DNA of 9,858 bases. Origin: Bacillota bacterium (GTDB taxonomy: Bacteria > Bacillota > Dehalobacteriia > UBA4068). Under the pieces are notes generated by a model, which saw nothing but the letters and a program-made list of their open reading frames with translations, did no database searches and was not told the origin of the DNA. Shown here one piece after another: positions 1 through 7,944 of this stretch (the stretch's first letter is position 1; every line of letters begins with the position of its first letter). The position numbers and the translations under genes are program-made. The DNA is taken from NCBI GenBank assembly GCA_009778255.1, contig WRKD01000151.1, positions 1 to 9,858 of the forward strand. Reading direction: 5' to 3'.

Positions 1-153
1 AGCACTTGCGGTTTCGAAGTAAAACTGGGCGCGGGCTCTTATATACGCATACCTTTGAATAAGCCGGTAACTATAGAAGCCGCTACGGCGGACGAGATAG
101 TGGAAGAAGTAGTAGAAGAGATAGTAGAAGAGATAGTAGAAGAAATAGAATAA
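1..153 (+). CDS. C-terminal end of an unrecognised protein with acidic EIVE-repeat tail (partial)
   Basis: Frame 1 is open from the window edge to a TAA at 151-153, giving 50 residues of a gene that begins outside the window. The first 30 residues (SYIRIPLNKPVTIEAA near the middle) look like an ordinary folded-domain end. From residue 32 the protein is four copies of a four-residue unit, E-I/V-V-E, plus a partial unit, so the tail is almost only Glu, Ile and Val. The frame is followed 27 nt later by a strong terminator hairpin, which supports it as the true end of a plus-strand transcript. I do not recognise the family. The tail could be a flexible acidic extension that varies in length between strains. 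Confidence is high that this is coding, low for any function. Confidence 0.7.
   Translation, partial: STCGFEVKLGAGSYIRIPLNKPVTIEAATADEIVEEVVEEIVEEIVEEIE
94..150 (+). repeat. 12-nt in-frame tandem repeat coding for (EIVE)n
   Basis: Four 12-nt units run from 94 to 141 (consensus GAGATAGTAGAA) and a partial unit fills 142-150. Units 3 and 4 are identical; units 1 and 2 differ by a few bases. The period is a multiple of three, so gain or loss of units would change the length of the acidic tail without shifting frame. Confidence 0.8.
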
Positions 154-180
154 AAACTCCGGTGTTCGATGCCGCTAATA

Positions 181-222
181 ACACATAACAAAAAAGCCCA
201 CAAGGGCTTTTTTGTTATGTGT
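181..222 (+). terminator. Rho-independent terminator, 19-bp perfect stem
   Basis: The arms 181-199 and 204-222 are perfect reverse complements around a 4-nt loop (ACAA). The GC-rich core is GCCC/GGGC, and the stem continues into AAAAAA/TTTTTT, so a T run follows the core on either strand and the hairpin can act in both directions. It lies 27 nt past the stop of the truncated first gene and before the amidohydrolase, separating the two transcription units. A TTG at 212 that would open the amidohydrolase frame early lies inside this hairpin and is not a credible start. Confidence 0.9.
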
Positions 223-274
223 AGAACAATATATTTATTTACAAATAATAATTAAGAAAGGGATGGATAGTGAT

Positions 275-1471
275 ATGATTATTGCAGCTGATACTTTAAT
301 TAGCGGAGACGGACATACGATAATTCGTAACGGTGGCATTTTATGTGAAAATGAAAAGATCATTGCAGTAGGGGAGGGAATAAAGCTGCGGGAAGCGTAT
401 CCGCAGGAAGAATATGTTGATTATGGCCCGGCTACTATATTGCCCGGTTTGATCGATATGCATGTACATATTGCTTATTATTTAAACCGCAGTGACACAT
501 CTTTATATACGGATCATTTAGTTGCTTATCAGGCATTATATAATGCGCAATTGATGCTTTTCAATGGAGTGACCACCATACGCGACGTTTTTTGCCCAAG
601 CGGCGTATGCCGCCAACTTGCCTATGCTGCTAAAAAAGGCTTTGTGCGCGCACCGCGTATCATCCATAGCAATCGGGCGCTTACCAATACCGGCGGTATC
701 GATTGGCAAAGCGGCGGCGCTACGGTTCAGGTAGATGGTCCCGAAGAAATTCGTAAAGCGGTACGCCGGGAAATACGGGAGGGCGCTCAATGGATCAAAG
801 CTATGACAAGTTGGCGTAAGCCAAACGTTGCCCAGTTTGATCAAGAAGAGCTGAATATGATAGTTAATGAAACACATCGCTTAGGGTACAAAACAGCAGC
901 TCACGCTACTTTACAACCAGCTTTGCAAATGTGTATAGAAGCCGGCTTTGATACAATTGAACATGGCACCGATCTTACTTTAGAACAGGCCCAAATTATG
1001 AAAGAAAAAGGGATAGCCTATACGCCCACAATCTATGTGCATAAGGCAATCTATGAACAATTGGCAGAAAAACTAGCTATGGGCGGCGTTTTAAGTGAAT
1101 ATGAAAAGCAAACCTACAGCATATATAAAAAAGCCACGGCTACTTATGCGCAGAATTTTTTACCAATATACAATAGCGGAGTATTAACACTGGCCGGTAC
1201 GGATTGTGTTTTTGAGGGCATGGAAAATATAAGTGTAGCCCATGAATTGGCGTGTATGGTAGAATATGGGCTTAAACCTGTGCAGGCTATTGCCACAGCT
1301 GCAAAAAATGCAGCACAAGCGCTCGATTTAAGCGGGCATATTGGTGAGCTTTGCCAAGGCGCCATAGCAGATGTATTAGTGGTATCCGGCGATGCCGGAA
1401 AAGATATTACCGCTCTAAAGCAGATTTGCGATGTGTATCAAAATGGGGTTAGGATACAGCGCGCAATTTAG
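275..1471 (+). CDS. Metal-dependent amidohydrolase, imidazolonepropionase/prolidase-like
   Basis: A 398-residue amidohydrolase-superfamily TIM-barrel protein. All expected metal ligands are visible in order: HxH at 63-65 (GLIDMHVH), the lysine that is usually carboxylated at K175 (WIKAMTSW), H210 (TAAHA), H230 (TIEHG) and the catalytic D310 (LAGTD). Family knowledge: this arrangement is typical of a binuclear-metal subgroup annotated as imidazolonepropionase-like or Xaa-Pro dipeptidase-like, which hydrolyses amide bonds in dipeptides or cyclic amides; the substrate cannot be read from sequence. There is no signal peptide, so it should be cytosolic. The start is a choice between ATG 263 and ATG 275. 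A GGGATGG Shine-Dalgarno-like stretch (260-266) sits about 8 nt before 275, whereas ATG 263 lies inside it. The gene is monocistronic between a terminator and the convergent miaB. I saw no clear promoter in the AT-rich 223-260 stretch. Confidence 0.88.
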   Translation: MIIAADTLISGDGHTIIRNGGILCENEKIIAVGEGIKLREAYPQEEYVDYGPATILPGLIDMHVHIAYYLNRSDTSLYTDHLVAYQALYNAQLMLFNGVTTIRDVFCPSGVCRQLAYAAKKGFVRAPRIIHSNRALTNTGGIDWQSGGATVQVDGPEEIRKAVRREIREGAQWIKAMTSWRKPNVAQFDQEELNMIVNETHRLGYKTAAHATLQPALQMCIEAGFDTIEHGTDLTLEQAQIMKEKGIAYTPTIYVHKAIYEQLAEKLAMGGVLSEYEKQTYSIYKKATATYAQNFLPIYNSGVLTLAGTDCVFEGMENISVAHELACMVEYGLKPVQAIATAAKNAAQALDLSGHIGELCQGAIADVLVVSGDAGKDITALKQICDVYQNGVRIQRAI

Positions 1472-1512
1472 GCAGTAAAAAAATCACAGCGAGCCTCTTC
1501 CCTTGTCCTCTA

Positions 1513-1548
<36 letters not shown>

Positions 1549-1608
1549 GCATGAGAAAACTCTAATTTTCGGTTGATGTGGGCATATCCCGTAAAGTTTG
1601 GGTTGCCT

Positions 1609-2940
1609 TTATAATAATTCACCACTTAAATTCCAAGTTTGAGCAGCCACGATACGTACTTGTGTTATATCTCCGGGTTTTAAACCAGCTTGTTCATCAT
1701 AAATAAACACGGCTATCTTATGGCCGTCTGTGCGGCCATACCAGCACGCGGGATTATTTTTGCTTGCGCCTTCTACCAGGATCTTCTGGGTTTTTCCAAT
1801 TAAATCTTCGTTGATATTTAAGCTGATGGGGTTTTGGATTGCGGTTAGGCTTTGCAGGCGCTCTTTTTTTAGCTGTGGCTGCACTTGAGAAGGTAAAGAT
1901 GCGGCTAAAGTGCCACTGCGTTGTGAATAAATGAAGGTATAAGCCGCATCCAAGCGGATTCTTGCTATGAAATCGAGTGTTTGTTGAAAATCTTCATCTG
2001 TTTCCCCGGGAAAACCCACTATTAAATCGCTGGTAATGGTGCTGTTGGGCATGAGTGAACGTATGTTCTTAAGCAAACTCGCATAATACTCCGTATCATA
2101 GCCGCGGTTCATGGCGGCAAGTATTTTATCACAGCCTGATTGTAACGGCAGATGAAAATGATGGCATATATGCTTTGCCGAGGCTATGGTTTCGATAAGT
2201 TCCGCATTAAAATCGCGCGGATGCGAAGTCATATAACGTATGCGCTCTATACCGTCTAAAGCGTCTAATTCTCGCAATAATCTGGCAAAATTCCACTCTT
2301 TATCTGAAAAATCTTTGCCATAAGCATTAACATTTTGCCCTAGAAGCTGTATTTCTTTAACTCCTGTTTTTATCAGGGCTTGTACTTGCTCCATAATATG
2401 CTGCGGCTGACGGCTATGTTCCCTACCGCGAACATAAGGCACAATGCAGTATGTACAATAATTGTCACAGCCATAGATGATATTGATCTGCGCTTTAAAA
2501 GCAGCTGTTTTGCCTGGGGGTGGCAAAGGGGTATGGGCCGGTTCGCTAAAGACTTCCTCTACATCCACGATTACCCCTACCCTATCGCGATAGGTGCTAA
2601 GATGCTTGGGCAAACGGGGTATAGCGAAAGTACCGAGTATCAGCCCTACATGCTGATAACGCCGCAATAAATCGGCGGCAACGCCATTTTTTTGCGCCAT
2701 ACAACCGCATATAGCGATAATCAAAGCCGGTTTTTGTTCCTTTAAGCTTTTTAAACTACCAATATAGCCAAAAGCCCTATTTTCTGCACTTTCACGCACA
2801 CAACAAGTGTTAACGATTATTATATCGGCTTCCTCAACGACAGTGCTTGCACTATAACCTGCCTGGTATAATAAGGCGGATATAGAATTGCTGTCATTAT
2901 CATTCATCTGGCAGCCAAAAGTTTTAATAAAGTATTTCAT
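1609..2940 (-). CDS. miaB: tRNA-2-methylthio-N6-dimethylallyladenosine synthase MiaB
   Basis: 443 residues, full length for the family. MiaB is a radical-SAM methylthiotransferase that adds a methylthio group to i6A37 of tRNAs reading UNN codons. The N-terminal UPF0004 domain has its three cluster cysteines at C10 (FGCQMN), C46 (NTCCVRE) and C80 (CGCMA). The radical-SAM CxxxCxxC lies at C158-C162-C165, followed by IVPYVRGREHSR, which favours MiaB over RimO or MtaB. LLGQNVNAYG (199-208) and LPLQSGCDKIL (264-274) are further conserved motifs. A TRAM RNA-binding domain fills about 378-442. The ATG overlaps the recJ TGA as ATGA, so it is probably translationally coupled as the last gene of yajC-secDF-recJ-miaB. 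The mutS and mutL genes often found after miaB in Bacillota are absent here. No clear terminator follows its stop. Confidence 0.96.
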   Translation of the reverse strand: MKYFIKTFGCQMNDNDSNSISALLYQAGYSASTVVEEADIIIVNTCCVRESAENRAFGYIGSLKSLKEQKPALIIAICGCMAQKNGVAADLLRRYQHVGLILGTFAIPRLPKHLSTYRDRVGVIVDVEEVFSEPAHTPLPPPGKTAAFKAQINIIYGCDNYCTYCIVPYVRGREHSRQPQHIMEQVQALIKTGVKEIQLLGQNVNAYGKDFSDKEWNFARLLRELDALDGIERIRYMTSHPRDFNAELIETIASAKHICHHFHLPLQSGCDKILAAMNRGYDTEYYASLLKNIRSLMPNSTITSDLIVGFPGETDEDFQQTLDFIARIRLDAAYTFIYSQRSGTLAASLPSQVQPQLKKERLQSLTAIQNPISLNINEDLIGKTQKILVEGASKNNPACWYGRTDGHKIAVFIYDEQAGLKPGDITQVRIVAAQTWNLSGELL

Positions 2941-4715
2941 GCCTTATTTTCCTGCGCAATACGAAAATCTATAATTTGCACCTGCGCATTTTCTCTGCCC
3001 TGATAGACATTGACACTAAGATTATATAATATATCTAGTTTAACTCCATTATGATTACCTTTGAGCAAGTTTTGCCAGCACTGCTCTCCATAGTTGTGCA
3101 TGATTAATTCCTGCAGCTTTTCTTTGCCCTCAAAAAATACCGCATCAATTAGATTTTTTTTAGCCGGACTTTGTAAGCTGAGGCGTAATACTTGTCCGGC
3201 ATTTCCTAATAAAGAAATTTTTAGCAGCTTAACTTCTTTATCCGCAAAACATACAGGTTGATTCCCTTTGCCAAAAGGTTCTAAAGACTGTAATTCACGG
3301 GCTAAAGTTAAACTGGCTTCGCTTAAAGGTAAAAACTTATCTACACGGCGTACTGGCTGCATATCATCTTCTGTGAGTATACATTCCATATTTAGCTTAT
3401 TTCTTAACAATTCTATATTATCTTTAGGTATGCTGAAACCAGCCGCCATAGGATGCCCGCCAAAATTGATAAACAATTCCTGACAGGAACATAAAGCTTG
3501 ATACATATGATAAGCTTCAATGGAGCGTCCGGAGCCGCGTACTATTGCTTTATTGCCGGTCACCATGATAACCGGCTTATAATAATGTTCCTTAAGCTTA
3601 CCGGCAATGATGCCTGCCACACTCTCATGTATATCGGGGCAATGGGCTACGATTATTTTGTTTTCATCTAAACCTTGACTTTCGATAGTTTCTAAAGCAA
3701 GAATTACTCCTTCTTCAGTTAGTGTTTTACGTTTTTCATTAAGACCCATAAGAAAAGCGGCCATTTTTGCGGCATGTGATTCATCTTCTGTTAGAAATAG
3801 CTCCACAGCTTGCCCGGCGTCGTCTAAACGCCCGCAAGCATTGATACATGGTCCTAAACGAAAGCCCACATGATAAGCGCTTATCGTTTGCCCGGTAAGG
3901 CCAATAGCCTCTATCAATGCTTGTAAACCGGGATTAGTGCTTTTTGCTATAGCAGTTAAGCCCAGCTGAACAAGATTACGGTTTTCCCCCAGCAATTCTA
4001 CTAAATCGCAGATTGTAGCCAAAGCAGCAAAGGGCAGTAATTTCTGCCCCAAACCTTGCCACTCGATATTTAAATATTCAAATAATGCTTGTGAAAAACG
4101 ATAACATAAACCGGCGGCGCAGTACAGCTTAAAAGGATAGGGGCAATCTTGTCTTTTGGCATTGACCAAGGCTGCCGCTGGTACTAAAACTTGCTGGCCG
4201 CTACTGTTTTGCGGCAGATCGTGGTGATCGAGTATAATTACCTTTATATTTAAAGAATTGGCATATTCTACCTGCTCTAATGCAGAAACACCATTATCGC
4301 AGGCCAAGATCATCTCTACTTGTTGCTGCTTTAAGTTAAAGATAGCTTCATTATTTAAACCGTATCCTTCATTTTCCCGTTGCGGTATATAATACATAAC
4401 ATTTGCCTTTAGGGCACACAATGTTTTATAGAGTATTACTGTAGAGCATATACCGTCTGCGTCATAATCTCCAAAAATGGCGATGCGGCTACCGCTGTTA
4501 ATAGCTTGTTTAACCAAATTTAAAGCCAGCGTCATATCTGCAAAAAGCGCAGGCGACGGTAATGCGATATCCGACGCATGCAGAAAACTATCGACTTCTT
4601 CTTTCGAGCGAAATCCGCGCACTGCCAGTACATGCGCCAACACAGGGTCGATTCCCCATTTTGTAGCAAGCTGCCCAACATTAACGGCAGCTTGCCTCAG
4701 CATCCATTTAGTCAA
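2937..4715 (-). CDS. recJ: Single-stranded-DNA-specific 5'-3' exonuclease RecJ
   Basis: A DHH-family nuclease acting on single-stranded DNA in recombination and repair. Numbering from the TTG start (592 residues), the catalytic motifs are DYDADG at 83-88, CDNGVS around D140, DHH at 163-165 and the Asp of ICDLVELL at 237. ACGRLDDA (293-300), the DHHA1-type ESVAGIIAGKL and NFGGHPMAAGF (417-427) follow, then a C-terminal OB-like region. Length is close to E. coli RecJ and shorter than the B. subtilis version. Start choice: a GTG at 4727 opens the frame but is part of the Shine-Dalgarno site itself (GTGGAGG, 4727-4721). TTG at 4715 follows GGAGG by 5 nt and is the better start. It lies 32 nt after secDF and overlaps miaB by 4 nt, so it is in the same operon. 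Confidence 0.95.
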   Translation of the reverse strand: MTKWMLRQAAVNVGQLATKWGIDPVLAHVLAVRGFRSKEEVDSFLHASDIALPSPALFADMTLALNLVKQAINSGSRIAIFGDYDADGICSTVILYKTLCALKANVMYYIPQRENEGYGLNNEAIFNLKQQQVEMILACDNGVSALEQVEYANSLNIKVIILDHHDLPQNSSGQQVLVPAAALVNAKRQDCPYPFKLYCAAGLCYRFSQALFEYLNIEWQGLGQKLLPFAALATICDLVELLGENRNLVQLGLTAIAKSTNPGLQALIEAIGLTGQTISAYHVGFRLGPCINACGRLDDAGQAVELFLTEDESHAAKMAAFLMGLNEKRKTLTEEGVILALETIESQGLDENKIIVAHCPDIHESVAGIIAGKLKEHYYKPVIMVTGNKAIVRGSGRSIEAYHMYQALCSCQELFINFGGHPMAAGFSIPKDNIELLRNKLNMECILTEDDMQPVRRVDKFLPLSEASLTLARELQSLEPFGKGNQPVCFADKEVKLLKISLLGNAGQVLRLSLQSPAKKNLIDAVFFEGKEKLQELIMHNYGEQCWQNLLKGNHNGVKLDILYNLSVNVYQGRENAQVQIIDFRIAQENKA

Positions 4716-4747
4716 TATAGCCTCCACATTTGTAAAAAACGCGGTTT

Positions 4748-6901
4748 TTATTTTTGAGCAGTGCGTACCCGTACCGCCGCCTTACTTTTTCCTACACTAA
4801 GCCCATTTTTACGCGATATCTGTTCTAAGAAATTTCCCACCAAACATAGAGAGGAAAAGAAACCTGCTACCATACCTACAGCAAGTGCTAACATAAATAT
4901 TTTCGTAGTTTCGCCACCCAATATCAGTAAGGAAAAAAGCAGGAACAATACTGCTAACACAGTATTTACAGAACGGGTAAAAGTTTGATTGATACTTAAA
5001 TTGATAAGATCGCGCGCTGTCATACGCTCTTGATGATGCACATTCTCGCGAATACGGTCGAATACTACGATAGTATTATTGATGGAATAGCCGATGATAG
5101 TAAGAATTGCAGCAATGAAGGCGCTATCTACCTCAATACGGAAAATAGCGAATATGCTTAATACAATCAATGCGTCGTGGAGCAAAGCCATTACGGCGGT
5201 TATAGCAAAATTAAGTTGAAAGCGCAGTGTTATATAGGCCAGCATTAAAATAGCGGCAATCAGTAAAGCCCAACGCGCATTACTTAAAAGTTCTGCTCCT
5301 ATAATGGGGCCAATAAATTCATTGCGTAAAACAGTCACTTTGCCTAATGCTCCTAATGCCTCAATAAGCTGAGTATCTCCACCTTCTTCGCCGCTTCTGC
5401 CGGCTTTCAATATCTCTGTTCGGATCAAGAATTGATTATCTTCGCTCTGTTGAATAGAAGGGGTTTGGCTGACAAAACCATTAACGATGTCTCGTACCTG
5501 GGCTTGGTCAACTTTTTGATCATATTGTATTTGCAGAATATTGCCGCCGGTAAAATCTATGCCCAAATTCAGCCCATTAAGGAATAAGCAAACTAAACCA
5601 GGAATGATCACCAGTAAGGAAATTGCATAGAAAACTTTTTGTTTGCCAATAAAATCTACTTTAAATTTACGATACTTCTTTCTTAAGCCAAAGAAAGATT
5701 TTTTAGCTAAAGCAGTTATATCGGAAGTCCAGCGCAACATATAACGGGTAAAGGAAATAGCTGTAAACATGCTGGCAACAAGGCCGATGGAAAGTGTCAG
5801 AGCAAAACCTCGAATGCTGCCGCTGCCAAAATAATACAATACTACCGCTGCAATGAGCGTGGTTAAATTGCTGTCTAAGATAGTGGTAAAGGCGCGCTTA
5901 AACCCAGATTCAATACTGGCTTTAAGAGATTTTCCGGAAAACAGTTCTTCTTTGATGCGCTCGTAGATGATAATATTAGCATCCACCGCCATACCTATAG
6001 ATAAGATAAAACCGGCGATACTGGTTAAAGTAAGCGTTGCTTTGATCAGGTTAAGTACCCATAGCAAGATCAGCGCATATACCACCAAAGAAATACAAGC
6101 CCAAGTACCTGGCACGCGGTAATAAAGTATCATGAAAGCTCCTAGTATGATCAAGCCTATAATAGCGGCGAAGAGGCTTTTTTCCAATGAATCTTGCCCC
6201 AATGTTGGGCCTACGGTACGCTTGGAGAGTATTTCTATACCCACCGGTAATGAACCGCCGCGCAACAGCGCCGCTAATTGAGAAGCTTCCTCAAAAGTAT
6301 CAAAACCACCGGAAATAACTGCTTGTCCATTGGGGATAACACTGTTCACCACCGGGTCAGATATTAATTTATCGTCTAAATATATGCTGATATGTTGTCT
6401 TAAAAATGTTGCGGTGGCGTTTTTAAACAATTCCGTACCTTGACTGCTAAAGGTGAGCGACACCTGATTGCGTTCTCGGACACTGGCGCTATTATTAATG
6501 GTGGCTTTTGCATCCGATAAATCGGCCCCCGTAAGTATCACATTGCCATTGGGGTCGCGAAATTCTAGTTGGGCGATCACGCCCAGCATCTCTACTGCCT
6601 TTTCCGGTTCGTCGACTCCGGCCAATTCAATAATCAAGCGGTCGGCGCCTTCACGTTGCAGTATGGGTTCGCTTACGCCAAATTCATCAACGCGCCGCCG
6701 CATAACTTCAGTAAGTTTACTCATATCATCTGCGCTGATAGAGGTAGAACCTTCATTAGGTACAGCTTCCAATACAACCTGCAAGCCGCCCTGTAAATCT
6801 AAGCCTAAATTAATGCCGGCCAGCGGCGTTATAGAAAAAAATACCGCCGCCGCCAAAACAATCAATACTATCACCAGGTTAATTCCATTATTGTTGTTCA
6901 T
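4748..6901 (-). CDS. secDF: Fused protein-export membrane protein SecDF
   Basis: 717 residues carrying SecD and SecF in one chain, as in many Bacillota. It works with SecYEG and uses the proton motive force to pull secreted proteins outward. The SecD half has TM1 (about 9-28), the LGLDLQGG motif (32-39), a large extracytoplasmic domain (about 45-240), and five TMs (about 243-390) with SIAGFILSIGMAVDAN including D307. The SecF half starts near 420, with LGIDFTGG (446-453), a small periplasmic domain and TMs from about 543 to 690. The SecF motif reads IGYSINNTIVVFDRIREN, so residue 609 is Asn where SecF is usually Asp; the Arg of FTRSVNT (R643) is kept. The ATG at 6901 follows AGAAGGAG by 8 nt. 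It lies 51 nt after yajC and just before recJ. Confidence 0.97.
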   Translation of the reverse strand: MNNNNGINLVIVLIVLAAAVFFSITPLAGINLGLDLQGGLQVVLEAVPNEGSTSISADDMSKLTEVMRRRVDEFGVSEPILQREGADRLIIELAGVDEPEKAVEMLGVIAQLEFRDPNGNVILTGADLSDAKATINNSASVRERNQVSLTFSSQGTELFKNATATFLRQHISIYLDDKLISDPVVNSVIPNGQAVISGGFDTFEEASQLAALLRGGSLPVGIEILSKRTVGPTLGQDSLEKSLFAAIIGLIILGAFMILYYRVPGTWACISLVVYALILLWVLNLIKATLTLTSIAGFILSIGMAVDANIIIYERIKEELFSGKSLKASIESGFKRAFTTILDSNLTTLIAAVVLYYFGSGSIRGFALTLSIGLVASMFTAISFTRYMLRWTSDITALAKKSFFGLRKKYRKFKVDFIGKQKVFYAISLLVIIPGLVCLFLNGLNLGIDFTGGNILQIQYDQKVDQAQVRDIVNGFVSQTPSIQQSEDNQFLIRTEILKAGRSGEEGGDTQLIEALGALGKVTVLRNEFIGPIIGAELLSNARWALLIAAILMLAYITLRFQLNFAITAVMALLHDALIVLSIFAIFRIEVDSAFIAAILTIIGYSINNTIVVFDRIRENVHHQERMTARDLINLSINQTFTRSVNTVLAVLFLLFSLLILGGETTKIFMLALAVGMVAGFFSSLCLVGNFLEQISRKNGLSVGKSKAAVRVRTAQK

Positions 6902-6952
6902 AAATAACGCTCCTTCTTTTCTTAATCACGGGTATAGTAAGTCAAGCCCGCT

Positions 6953-7279
6953 TTAAGAGTCTATTTTTGCTGCAGTTTGATTTTCTTCTTTAGCTTTTAA
7001 ACCGCCAATAGAAGTTTTCAGCAGTTCTATTTCGCATTTATCGGAAATACGCAGCCAAATAGTCTGCTCTTTTATACGTGTTATAGTACCTAAAATGCCT
7101 CCTGCCGTATAGATTTCATCTCCCACATTCAGAGAATCCATCATAGATGTACGTTGCTTTTTTTGCCTTTGTTGCGGGCGAATCAGTAAAAAATAAAAGA
7201 TTACTACCATTATCACCAAATAGATAAGCATTGAATTACCACCGAAGCCACTTGGCGCATCTGCAAAGACTGTAAACAA
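6953..7279 (-). CDS. yajC: Preprotein translocase subunit YajC
   Basis: A small single-span membrane protein of the SecDF-YajC accessory complex. Numbered from the TTG start (108 residues), it has a short outside N-terminus rich in Gly, one hydrophobic segment (about 17-33), the family hallmark RPQQRQKKQ (34-42), and a cytoplasmic domain containing LNVGDEIYTAGGILGTI (50-66). A GTG at 7291 would give a 112-residue form, but that codon is inside the Shine-Dalgarno site AAGGTGGT (7294-7287), which matches the anti-SD at seven of eight positions. The TTG at 7279 is 7 nt downstream of this site and is preferred. It is the first gene of the yajC-secDF-recJ-miaB cluster. The 172 bases upstream (7280-7451) are AT-rich, with several TATATT/TATTAT-like boxes but no convincing paired -35. 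Confidence 0.94.
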   Translation of the reverse strand: MFTVFADAPSGFGGNSMLIYLVIMVVIFYFLLIRPQQRQKKQRTSMMDSLNVGDEIYTAGGILGTITRIKEQTIWLRISDKCEIELLKTSIGGLKAKEENQTAAKIDS

Positions 7280-7451
7280 TAATGCCACCACCTTGTTTTA
7301 TTTTTTTATATCTTTTCTATAAATAATAGCAAAACCCTGCCAAATAATGGTCGCTTACCTGTCTATATTTCTGCTTTCTTAATTTATAATATACGATACA
7401 TGCTCGTAACCACTTGTTTTTAATAATATAATAAGCTTGTATGTTACTATT

Positions 7452-7934
7452 TTAACGAAAGCCTAAATCTTTTAATAGCTGGGCAAGTGTGGCAAAACGC
7501 TCGCTTAGCATTTCGTCGTCTCGGCGTAAAACCTGCAAAAAGAGCTCTAAATCTTCTTCGATTCTTGGGTTATCGATGCATATATCTACCGGTAAGGCGC
7601 CGCCCTGTAAACCAATGCGGTCTATTTGCGGGTTTTGCGGGTCGAAGAGTTTTTCTTGACGATATGCTTCGCGAAAATAACTCATAGCTCTGGTGAGGAG
7701 TATGCATAAATCGAGTACGCGGTGTATGGGTAATTCTTCAGATTGCCGAGACCATTTTACGCCGGTATAGCGCCAAACTTTAGCGGAAATATCTACCTTA
7801 CCGCGGTCATTCCATTGTGCCAGCCCTAATGATAGTCCTTTGGCGTCGCTTTTGTTTCCCAAGCGTCCGTCGATATTTTCATAATCCTCCGTGACAATAA
7901 CCGGCTTATGTTTCAACTCTGTAGGTATTTTCAT
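7452..7934 (-). CDS. Conserved hypothetical protein, DUF6530-like
   Basis: 160 residues, soluble, no signal peptide or membrane span. From memory the sequence resembles the small Bacillota family DUF6530; the hallmark stretches are KHKPVIVTEDYENIDGR near the N-terminus, SDAKGLSLGLAQWNDRG (29-45), DISAKVWRYTG, and HRVLDLCILLTRAM in the middle. The function of that family is unknown to me. The central block with conserved Trp and charged residues is followed by a mostly helical C-terminal half (about 70-160). The ATG has a perfect AGGAGG 6 nt upstream. The gene lies only 10 nt after the GIY-YIG-like gene, whose TAG stop touches the Shine-Dalgarno site, so the two are certainly one transcript. 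Coding is certain; the family name should be confirmed by a profile search. Confidence 0.85.
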   Translation of the reverse strand: MKIPTELKHKPVIVTEDYENIDGRLGNKSDAKGLSLGLAQWNDRGKVDISAKVWRYTGVKWSRQSEELPIHRVLDLCILLTRAMSYFREAYRQEKLFDPQNPQIDRIGLQGGALPVDICIDNPRIEEDLELFLQVLRRDDEMLSERFATLAQLLKDLGFR

Positions 7935-7944
7935 ACGGCGCCTC

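Noticed and set aside
212..274. N-terminal extension of the amidohydrolase from TTG 212
   Set aside because: The first codons lie within the terminator hairpin, there is no ribosome binding site before them, and the extra residues do not belong to the family's N-terminus.
536..1365. Minus-strand open frames inside the amidohydrolase gene
   Set aside because: They are antisense shadows of a well-supported coding sequence and have no family features or ribosome sites.
4735..4749. AAAAAC-GCG-GTTTTT dyad between secDF and recJ as a terminator
   Set aside because: The 6-bp stem is almost all A-T pairs and overlaps the secDF stop; the recJ ribosome site follows at once, so the operon most likely reads through.
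4477..6956. Plus-strand frames opposite recJ and secDF
   Set aside because: They are shadows of the membrane-protein and nuclease genes, with Thr/Ser/Ala-rich antisense composition and no recognisable motif.
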